This document shows positions 22,922 to 32,354 of a DNA stretch of 64,000 nucleotides, one piece after another. The notes under the pieces are model-generated. The model was not told where the DNA came from. It worked only from the letters and a program-made list of their open reading frames with translations, and searched no databases. This DNA comes from Glandiceps talaboti (lineage: Eukaryota > Hemichordata > Enteropneusta > Spengelidae), in assembly GCF_964340395.1 (NCBI RefSeq), contig NC_135566.1:8574001-8638000 (forward strand), written 5' to 3'. The translations under genes and the position numbers were made by a program. Numbering within the stretch: the stretch's first letter is position 1; every line of letters starts with the position of its first letter.

Positions 22922-25517
22922 ATGAAAATGTCTACTGCCATGGAAACTGATGCGGAGAAGGATGATACAGCAGTTACTACATCTGATGGAAAACAGGACC
23001 AAAGTGAAATTGATAACGAACAAAAAACGAAACAGGAAGAAATAGCAGACTTTGACATACCAGGGAGTGACACAGAAAATGAGGACAAAACCGAAAAATT
23101 GGAAAATGGAAAAAGTAAAGACAGGGGGTTTTGGGAGCCACCTACGAATGTAATTGTTGAACTTTATGAAAAGCTGGACAAAGAAGGTATTTTAGAACTT
23201 GATTGGAAATGTCCCAAAAGGAAAACACTGGAAGATGAGGAAAAGGAAACAGATGAAGCAATTGCTTCTCAGAGTAAACAAGAAGAGAAGAATGTAGTAG
23301 ATGAAACAAAGTATGTGATGGTGATCATGATGATGATGATGATGATCATTGATGGTGGTGGTGGTGGGGGGGGGGGGGTGATTAGTGCTATGTGCTGGTG
23401 GTGGTGGTGGTGGTGGTGGGTGGGGGGGGGGTTGATTAGTGCTATGTTTGGTGATGAATACAAAGTAACGTGCACATTGGATTTTTCTCCCACAAAATAT
23501 TCAGAGACCTACACCATGGAGGTATAAAGGGAGACCTTATACCTCCATGCCCACACTTACTTTTACCTAAGTGATTTACTGGAAGCAGGCTCAAAAGCCT
23601 ATGTATCCAGATCAATGTGTACATCATCTATAGTTGAAACCTCAGACAACAAAAGTTGTCTTTAAGTTATCTGAGTTGAAACTAACACCTTCTGTAGTCA
23701 AAACTAACACCTTCCCATAGTAGCTTATAGACTGGAAAAATTAATCATTGTGTACGCTCCTTTTAGAACTTTGTCACATGGTCAAAGTTACCACAAAACA
23801 ATACCAGGTAATAGATGTTTCAGTGTCATTATTTTCATTTTAGTTATACCAGCAACTGTATCCTAATACCAATATTTTAGTTACAATTTACAAAGTCCAT
23901 TATTTTCAATTTTGTGTATCTAAAGTTGCCATGACAATCAGTCTTACAAATGGGACTTCATTTTCAGTGAATTTCATCGAGATAGCTTTCATTTTTTAAG
24001 GTTTAAATAGTGTACTTCTATGACACTCAATATACAAAGAGTTTTACCATGTAATATTTGTATTACTAATATTATGTAGGCTTTTTAACGTGCAAAGTTA
24101 TGTATATACGTTGATTCAAGCAAACTGTGGCTTTTTTGTTGTTGACAATTTGATTTTTTTTATCACAGGGAGGAAGAACCAACAGAATTTGATGACTTTG
24201 ATGAGTTTACAGCAGTTAACAGAACAGCATCTGTTACTCCAAGGAGGACAATGGGTAAATATCATCTGTATAGTATGTAGCCTACTATGTAGACTGTAAG
24301 ATACGTCGTGTCACTCTGCCCTCACTGGCCTACTCTTTGAAAGGGGGTTGACCGATGTGTGAGGGCACCCCGTCAAGGCATACCTTACAGACTACCCACT
24401 ATGAAGTGACAGATAAAATGTTTAAGTTTCATCGATGGACACTGTTAGTCTTTCACTCTATGGCTCAAGCATAAAAAATGTGATATCGTTTCACTTCAGA
24501 AATGGCAATGCAAGAGATGTGGAATGCAATATATGGGTCAGACTATCCAGAAATGAGAACAAATCTAATAATGGTCACAGATCTTCATCAATGGGTCTAG
24601 TATCCAATAACACAACATGTTAATTTTGCCAACCGTGGAGTTGAAGGCATGGAATTGATTGCCAATGATACCTTTTTAGCTATTTGTTCAGATAAAGAGT
24701 GAAACAGGAAAAAAAGCTGCTGGACTTTTCAACTAAAACACCATTCTGACCCCATGGTCTTGACCTGGGATTGACCAGCATGCAGTGCCCCAATGAGTCA
24801 CAATTTTGACATTTTACTACTAATAAAATAGATCTCTAAATGACATGTAGAATGTCTAATTATTGGTATTGTATTTGAACTATTTTCTGTGAATATTTTG
24901 GTGGTTGTCTGATAAAAAAATTATTACCCCAAGTTACAGTTAATTCATGTGTGTTTGCTTCAGTCACATTCTTTTATTCCTTAGCATTCTTAGGGTAATA
25001 CTGTAATTTCACTGTTAACATACATATTTTCACTGCTAGAAAATTTTGCGATTTTAAAGTCTTCACCAAGTTCTCAAAGACTAATTTTTACTATTTACCT
25101 GACTGGTACATTGTGTTCATGTACAAGAAGGCAATTTAGTCACTATTTACATCTGCATCTTTGTTTTCCAGTGAAATCAGAGAAAATAATTCTTTAGCGA
25201 AAATTTCCAGGTTTACAGTATACTGTTAAGTTTTTGTTTTCATATGTAAATTTATATTGGCTGATTGGATGAAAGATTCATTACACCTCAATATTTTCTC
25301 ATTTGTAGGGAGTGCAGGAAGGGAAGGTAAAGGCAGTAGCAAGAAAAGAGTTGCTATTTTGGATAAAGTATTCACAGATATGATCCGACACAAGAAGATG
25401 GACGAGCAAGGCAAACAGTTACCAGAAGATGAAAAAGATAGTACACAAAGTGATAGTACACCTCACAGGACTCTGGGAAGACAATTTAGAATGCGACATC
25501 GAGATTTCTTGAAGTAA
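22922..25517 (+). CDS. PAGR1: PAGR1, PAXIP1-associated glutamate-rich protein (3 coding exons)
   Basis: Exons 22922-23310, 24169-24254 and 25309-25517 join in phase (2, then 1) to 227 aa (human PAGR1 254). An in-frame TAA two codons upstream fixes the start region (MKMSTAMET, second Met two codons in). The N-terminus is acidic. A conserved block follows (about 75-105) with FWEPPTNVIVELYEKLDKEG, matching the PPSEIQRLYELL region of human PAGR1. Exon 2 gives the hallmark PTEFDDFDEF and TPRRT. Exon 3 gives RVAILDKVFTDMIRHKKMDEQ, matching the conserved C-terminal helix. In vertebrates PAGR1 works in the nucleus with PTIP/PAXIP1 in KMT2C/KMT2D H3K4 methyltransferase complexes. It is head-to-head with KIF22. 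Confidence 0.9.
23311..23440. repeat. (GAT)n / (GGT)n / G-run low-complexity tract in PAGR1 intron 1
   Basis: Begins immediately after the PAGR1 exon 1 donor. It holds trinucleotide runs of ATG, then GGT and poly-G, and the GTGCTATGT...GGTGG block is duplicated. The frame reads through it in the genomic sequence, which could mislead gene predictors into extending exon 1 to 23527. Confidence 0.85.
23515..23549. repeat. Short perfect hairpin
   Basis: CATGGAGGTATAA (23515-23527) is perfectly inverted as TTATACCTCCATG (23537-23549) with a 9-nt loop. A shorter relative is at 28027-28050 (CATGGAGGT...ACCTCCATG). Both lie in introns (PAGR1 intron 1, BACURD intron 1), suggesting a small dispersed foldback. 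Confidence 0.7.
24290..24394. mobile_element. MITE, TAGACTGTAAG...TTACAGACTA family, copy 2 (105 bp)
   Basis: Inverted ends TAGACTGTAAG and CCTTACAGACTA. Flanks CCTACTATG (24281-24289) and CCCACTATG (24395-24403) match at 8 of 9, consistent with an aged 9-bp target duplication. It lies in PAGR1 intron 2. Relative at 21112. Confidence 0.8.
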
Positions 25518-25611
25518 CTGTCAGCTGTGATAATTTTGATTTTTGATTTTACATTTTATGTGTAGTACTAGTATATACTGTAGTATCTGCTGTCATAGAG
25601 AATTTTAGAAC

Positions 25612-25617
25612 AATAAA
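25612..25617 (+). terminator. PAGR1 polyadenylation signal
   Basis: AATAAA 95 nt after the PAGR1 stop codon, followed by GT/T-rich sequence (TGTTTTTGTGTGATTGTG) near 25635, a good downstream element. Confidence 0.75.
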
Positions 25618-26270
25618 TATCAAGTATTATAAGTATGTTTTTGTGTGATTGTGCATTTTTACTCGGACTCTATTTTCTGTTTAACATCTTTGGCAGAGGA
25701 AAGGCAAAGAAAACATCAACTTGAATGAGAATCTATTTGTGAATCTATTCTTAATTTCATAGCATTCGAATCCGAACATACAATGAAAACAAGAATTTAC
25801 AAATTGCGTTTGCGTCGGTTGCTGTCCCCACATACCATACGCATAATGCGGCATTTATTCAGCTCCCCCCTTACATTTCATAAGTAGTGCAATTCAGAGT
25901 TGTTTCGGTTTATAGATGTACTACAATCTTCTTGAAGTTATTAGAGTTGGAACAAAATAGGCGAGACAGAAAAACAAGAATTATGAAACGGTACTGGTTT
26001 CAACAGTTGAAATCCTGAAGGTCTGTCTGAAAAGGAATGATCTATGATCTTTATCATAATTATTTGGCATGCTGGGCAAATTGGCAAAGTCAATGAGCAG
26101 ACTTCCCCAGTTCCCTCAATATGTTGATTGTTTTTTCTTACAAAACTGATAATGGGCGTTATACAAGGAGAGGGGATTAGTTGCTCAAAGTTAGACAATT
26201 TTGTGAGGGCTGTCTAAGTTTTATTGAATAAAGTCTTTGATCAAGTTTCAAAGAGGACCTGGTAGTTCAT

Positions 26271-26433
26271 TAGTCTTGCTGCTAGACGTTCGCGCTTTCT
26301 TTCGATGCTATAACTATAAGCGAACGAAGTTCGCATGTGAGGGCTTGTCCGAACATGTTCCATCCTCGATACCGTTGTTCGGCTGTGTGTCATATTTTAT
26401 CGGAAGAACATCTGAGGGCTAGCTGATAGACTA
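26271..26433. mobile_element. MITE, TAGTCT...AGACTA family, copy 2 (163 bp)
   Basis: Same family as 9262-9404. The left end TAGTCTTGCTGCTAGACG and the right end CTAGCTGATAGACTA are flanked by a perfect 9-bp direct repeat GTAGTTCAT (26262-26270, 26434-26442). Both copies share CTTTCTTTCGAT, CGAAGTTCGCA and ATCGGAAGAACATC. It lies between PAGR1 and the BACURD gene. Confidence 0.87.
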
Positions 26434-26733
26434 GTAGTTCATCTGATTTCTCAGAAAGTTTAGTTTTGTAATGAATAACATCTCGCCAACTATTATTCAA
26501 TGCATCATTAACATGAGAGCACCTAACTTTTGTTTTGTGTTGATAGTAAAATCAATACATAAATGGTATTTTTCAGTGTTCAGCATAAAATCCTTACAGA
26601 ACAAGATTTTGATTTTGAAAACTACTTTTTAACATATACAGAACAGACTGCATAAACTACCTGTGTTGTGTAAATGAGGGCGCTGTTGATATGTTGGCTC
26701 TATTTGACCCTTGACCTGTATGGTTTCTGAAGG

Positions 26734-26847
26734 TGACGTCACAGGGTGTGAATATGTCTGTTCGGCTCGTGAACAACTTGTCGTCAAACAAATGTATTCA
26801 TCAGCTGTAAATGAAAATGCAACAACGCCTAACCGTGCTATAAATAG
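26734..26847 (+). promoter_or_regulatory. BACURD gene promoter: CRE and TATA box
   Basis: A full palindromic CRE, TGACGTCA, lies at 26734-26741. A consensus TATA box, TATAAATAG, lies at 26839-26847, 89 bp before the ATG at 26936. Start of transcription would fall near 26870, giving a 5'UTR of about 65 nt. CREB/ATF control is inferred from the motif only. Confidence 0.55.
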
Positions 26848-26935
26848 ATCGTTCAACACTTTATAATCTCCAGCATCTCATCATACCACGCCGAGGACCA
26901 TAGGATTATTGAATTGTGTACATCGCTCTCCCGAA

Positions 26936-29900
26936 ATGTCGGGAGAAACACACACTCGATTGCCGTCGAGGACGACAGCCACAAACGCTTCAGTTCCAGC
27001 AAACATGCCTGCAGCTAATACAACTGCCCAAGCAGCGGCAACAACAGCAACAGTCAGTCCTAGCAAATACGTGAAACTCAATGTCGGTGGAGCTCTTTAT
27101 TATACAACTCTAGACACTTTAACTAAACAAGACAATATGCTCAGAGCAATGTTCAGCGGTAGGATGGAAGTACTGACCGACTCTGAAGGTTAGTGTAGTG
27201 TGTACGTCACATCACCACACCCGTACCCGGACACGGAACGCAGACGTATATTTAGTGTAGATATGTAACTTGTAGAGGAAACATAACAATGTGTGACGGA
27301 AGTTACCCTTATCTGAAGTGTACAAAAATTACCAAACAGAAGTCATGGAAGAGCTCTTTTTTGCCTTCTTGCGTATTTGTCTAGCTATATTAGAAAAGTA
27401 CTGTTCATTTATTGCTGTGACCACTGACTGGCACAGTGACTAATTTGGCGGAAGCCTACACTTTAAGCTTTGTTTTCTTTATGGTTCATTTTCTCCATGA
27501 ATTTGTTGGTAAATTCGATTAATTTATATGTAAGTGGGCAAAAATGAACTCTTATGTGATTTGTGAGATTCATAACTCGCCGTTCATGTCAATATTTTGA
27601 GGTGAGTGAGTGTCAAAATACGATGACACAGGTGAGTTTCTACTGTTCTATTTTTAGAACAGTGTTTTTTGTTGGGGCGTGGACGCCGTACTGGTATAGG
27701 TATGACGTCACCGTGTTGCTCAACCAACTACCCCACAGACAAAAGCCCTCCCCATTAATTTAGAGATAATTTGTGAAGTAAAGAAACATTAGAAGAAGAA
27801 AAATTGTTTCTAAAGGCAGAGTTGCATAACTATTTGGTTATTTTTCTGTGTGGTTTCTTTGTACTGTGTCCTTCTCAGCCTTCTGTGTCATGCATCCAAT
27901 AAAATCAGGAAGTAACTGTTAACTGTTGTCATCACGAAAAGTGTTACCACTCCTCAGTACAACAAAGCATGGTTCTTGTAGAAAGTGTGAAAGGTACATG
28001 TGTAGTTCATGTTGGCTCCATCTAAGCATGGAGGTATAAGGACCTCCATGATCAATATAAGTAGTTAAGTATAGAAGCTTGTTTTAACAGAAAGCTAGTC
28101 TTCTTAAAAAGAAAATAAACTGCCCCCATTTCAAAAAAACTCAAAAAAGAAATACATACATGTATATGAATTATAATGTGGATAGTCCTGTCAAGAGTGT
28201 TGAACACAGTATGGGAAGCATTTATTACCTAAAACTAGTCCTTTAGACTATTCTGACAGTCCACTTTACTCCTCTGTCCAGCGAAGCTGTACAACAAACC
28301 TGAACCTAGCAGATCACTGCCTAACTGTAACAGGCCCTGCAGTCAAACATTAGCAATCGATTGACCTTTTACTCATTTGACATCTCTCTTACTACAACAG
28401 TCTCTCTGTTCAAATGACCAAAAGTCACAGAATCAGAACTTATCATCATTTCAGGCATCCCTCCTTATGTATGCTCAAACATGTATCAAATATTGTGGCA
28501 TACACTCGCATAAGGAGGAATGTTTGAAGTTCTGATTTTGATGTTCCTTGTCATCTGAGCAGGAACTGTTGTTGTCAGAGAGATGTATAAATAAGTAGAT
28601 GTAGTCAGTTGATAGCTAATATTTGATTTCTGGGCCTGTTACATATAAATACTTTTGTTATTGGCACTCTAGGATCATGGCTCAGGCTTGTTACATAGCT
28701 TTTCATAGTAGAGAAGGGATAATGTTAGAATCAAGTCCTGATGTACTCCAGACTACATAAAAACTAACAGTATACCCCCATTGGTCATTTACTTACACAA
28801 GGTTTTAAGCTCCTTCTATGGTGTTGACGGATCAAAGATTTTGATAGTTTCAACCTTCAAAAATATCAGCATTTACTCTCAGTCCAAGCACATGGAAGTG
28901 CCAAATTCTCCCATCACAAATAATATGGAATTATAGTGATAACAACAACTTATAACAACTTTGCCTTGAGTTAACCAGATACTGGTACTGTTGAGATATG
29001 GTCTACAACTAGATACTGCCTAGTAAAGATTTGGTTGAGAAATAAAGACAGATGTAAAAAAAAAAAGTACTGATACAAAAAATGATCTCAGTCGATAAAA
29101 TGTTGTTTTTTTTTGTCTTGCCTAGGTTGGATACTAATTGACAGATCAGGAAAACATTTTGGAACAATTCTGAACTACCTCAGAGATGGCTATGTTGCAC
29201 TCCCAGAATCACGACGAGACATCTCAGAACTCTTACAGGAAGCTAAGTATTACTTAGCACAGGGTCTTGTTGAACTTAGTGAAGTCGCTCTAGAGAAAAG
29301 GAAAAATGAAGTCGATCCAATTTGTAGAGTACCAGTCATTACATCCTCCAGAGAGGAACATCAACTGATAAGTAATTCGAGTAAGGTGAGTGTAAAATGT
29401 ACAATGTTATTCCTTCACCTGAGAAAAGAATCTGCGAGATAAGGGGCCTTGTCACTACGAGTCTTAAGACAAGTAGTGACAAAGACCCTTACAAATGAAA
29501 ACAAAATACAAATAATTGTAACACATTATTACAACTGATGTCTTTGAATTCTTGGGAAAATGTATACATGTTTGATAGACTAAGTTTTTAAAGTCCACTG
29601 CAATAGGTCGAATAGTGACAGTATATCTTGATTTATACTTGTATTTCATTTCTGATTTGTTCAGTCAAAGTGTCTTTGTTGTCCTTATCTACCGATAGAG
29701 TATGAACCGAGCTAAAAATACCTTTGTGACACCCACTGTTTAGGTGAGGTTAGATGAAGTTCGCTGTAAATTGCTACGCCCTACTTATGATCTATCATCA
29801 GATCAAAATGTTTGTTGAAGTTATTTATATTCTGCAATAGTTTCAGTTCTGCTGTTCTGTTGCTGTATGTAGAACACAGTACCAGTAGATTTGAGGTTAA

Positions 29901-32354
29901 TATAAGAATGATTAATATAATTATAGCATTGATATTATGTTTTATCGTGTGTGCATTCCGTTCCTATCTCATCACTTCAATTACTAACATTTTGTATTGC
30001 ATGATGCATTGTACAGCCTGTTTCATGTTAGCGTTCACTGGCTGTTTGATACAACCATGCAGAAAACAATCAGAAAATGTACGTGCTATACTCTAAGATA
30101 GCAAGGTTGAATGAATACAGTTTTTTGCAACATTTTGTCTAAATGGAATAAGCTAGTTTGCCACCATTGTAGACATTAAATACAGGCATCAAACCACTTG
30201 TGCCCACATGACTGTATCTAGTTTGCAGTACATTATGCGATTTATTTCATTTAGACAAAATGTTGCAAGAAATTGGGATTTTGGTATTCTGGACCTGACC
30301 ACAAGGAAGTACAAGTTAGACTGTTCAATAAATAGAGATCTAAAGTTGTTTACAGTGTTCAGAAGGTGAAATATTTGAACACCTTTGCCGAGAAAATTAA
30401 ACCACTGCATACAGTACATTGCATGATATTGTTGTAGTAATGGCAAAATTTGAAATTTGTATGAAAATATTGTGAAAAGACAAGCCATGACTTGTCACTT
30501 GAAGTACAGATTTGTGCAGTTTTCATTTGTAGATTTGCATAGTTTGGTAATTATTATATGATTTATTGCAGCCTATTGTGAAATTATTATACAATAGACA
30601 GAACAACAAGTATTCCTACACAAGGTAAGTTGTTTGTTGGTTGGTTTGTTGGTTTTGTGGGGAGGGGGTTCATGCATGAGTCTGAGTACCAGCAACTGCC
30701 AGAAAACCCATACTTTGATTTCCTCAGTGTAAAAGAGGATATATATACTCCAGGTGTATGATAAAGTGTGTTGTTTAATACGATGATAAGTGTTGGTCAT
30801 ATCTGGCTGAACATATTGGCTTGATAACCAAGTCTCTGGTATTGGTCATGGTGAGGCCCAGAGACTTGGCTATCTGGCAAGATATAGGGTAAACATTGGA
30901 AATCCCATAACAGTGCACTGCAAGTTCATTGAACTCTATCAATAAAACACTGCCTGTGTCATCCTATGGACTGGTACATTTGTATGTGTGAGGCCACTTG
31001 AAAAAAAAACTAGCTTTCAGATAAATCTCCGTACGGAGACTATAATTAAACCAATATCCATTCAATATCTTAGCTATGTTGTATCAACGTGTTATGACAA
31101 TAGTTTTAGTTTGTGTCTATCTTGGTAGACTAAAGTCTCCATTACCAGTCTGAATGATATTACATAAAGCCTGGCACAGTACTTCCCTCACATAACACTT
31201 TCATTTACTTATTCACACACTTTATTAATTATTTTTCAACAAAAGTGTCAAATTTAAAAAAAAAAAATTTGATGGTCATTTATTTTGACTTGTCTTTTCA
31301 GCAACTCAGATGACAACTTACTAAAAAATATTGAATTATTTGATAAATTATCCCTGCGATTTAATGGAAGAGTGTTGTTTGTGAAAGACATTATTGGTAG
31401 CAATGAGGAGATATGTTGCTGGACTTTCTATGGCCATGGACACAAGGTAGCTGAGATCAGCTGTACATCGATTGTTTACGCAACAGAAAAGAAACAGACC
31501 AAGGTAAGGACTTGTGTCACAAAGTTAAAGTCATATATTCATTTCAGTAGAGGTCTAACAACAACTGTAAAGTCATACCTTTCTACAAAAGATGTCTCTT
31601 TATGAGAGCAAAACTCAAATTTTGGATGATTTCTGTAAGGATGTCTGTTCATCAATACCAAAACATCGCTCGACTGCATTGAGTTTATCAATTCTTTACA
31701 TTGTCAGCCAATGTGTCTGCACTGCTGCACTGTACAATATCTTACCTGTAACTCTCTCTGATTGGTATGCTTGGAGGTTCCTTATTTTATAACTTCCTCA
31801 ATAAGCCATATTTCTGAACATTTTAAGCATGCATAGAAATTACATTGAAGTAAAGCTTATCATCGGGCTACCAGAATTTGCAGCTGGTAGACCACTCAAG
31901 CTACTTGTGCAACAATTTAAAAAACAGAATTTAGGGACATGAAAGTATTTTGATAGCACTGTTATTGCCAATGGGGGGTGGGGTGGGATCTGTTTTTAGT
32001 TCAGGAATATGGGACTTCTGATCACCATTTTCAGAAAGTGGTAGCCCACTGGAACTATCAAAGAAAAATTTCAGTTCATTTCAAGCCTGCTTGTATATAG
32101 TTGGTACAGGAAATTATTTGCATTGCATGTTTTTATACTTGCAAGGCTAACAGTTCATCTGTATTTAAATGTAGGTTGAATTCCCAGAAGCAAGAATCTA
32201 TGAAGAAACTCTCAACACCTTACTGTATGAAAATAGAGGAGGTCCAGATGATGAATTAATGCAGGCTACGTGTGGATCACCACGACGAGCTCACCATAGT
32301 AGTGATGATGAAAGAGATGACAGAGAACAACATAGAGGGCCAAGGAAATACTAA
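26936..32354 (+). CDS. KCTD13: BACURD-type BTB (KCTD13/TNFAIP1/KCTD10) CUL3 adaptor, 5 exons
   Basis: Exons 26936-27188, 29126-29385, 30572-30624, 31302-31503 and 32175-32354 join in phase to 315 aa (human KCTD13 329). The first in-frame ATG after the TATA box is 26936 (MSGETHTR). An Ala/Thr-rich leader (1-43) precedes the T1-type BTB domain: [32 protein letters not shown]. The BACURD-specific part follows: [55 protein letters not shown]. BACURDs present RhoA and other substrates to the CUL3 ubiquitin ligase. The protein is probably co-orthologous to all three vertebrate paralogues; the KIF22-PAGR1 linkage matches KCTD13. It ends ...[10 protein letters not shown] and lacks the basic tail and PCNA-binding QxxVFKD end of the vertebrate proteins. 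Confidence 0.93.
29449..29482. repeat. Dispersed 34-nt hairpin, copy 2
   Basis: TTGTCACTACGAGTCTTAAG then ACAAGTAGTGACAA: 34 nt, the same length and arms as 10682-10715. It sits 60 nt after the donor of BACURD exon 2. Confidence 0.65.
30012..30125 (+). repeat. Dispersed repeat shared with 44368-44482 (inverted)
   Basis: About 115 bp is recognisably the same as the reverse complement of 44368-44482: TTCATGTTAGYGTTCAMTGG, TGATACAACCA, AGATAGCAAG and TTGAATGAATACAGTTT. Roughly four in five bases match by eye. Both copies are intronic (BACURD intron 2; phosphatase intron 2). Confidence 0.75.
30126..30267. repeat. Foldback with 20-bp perfect arms
   Basis: TGCAACATTTTGTCTAAATG at 30126-30145 is perfectly inverted at 30248-30267, around 102 nt of unique sequence. 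It directly abuts the dispersed repeat at 30012-30125, so the two may be one composite element. Confidence 0.75.

Noticed and set aside
23311-23527. Read-through of PAGR1 exon 1 into Met/Gly/Trp-rich residues
   Set aside because: This is the intron's GAT/GGT repeat; splicing at 23310 restores the conserved PTEFDDFD exon.
26909-26935. Upstream extension of the BACURD N-terminus
   Set aside because: It would begin at TTG; the first ATG in frame is 26936, downstream of the TATA box.
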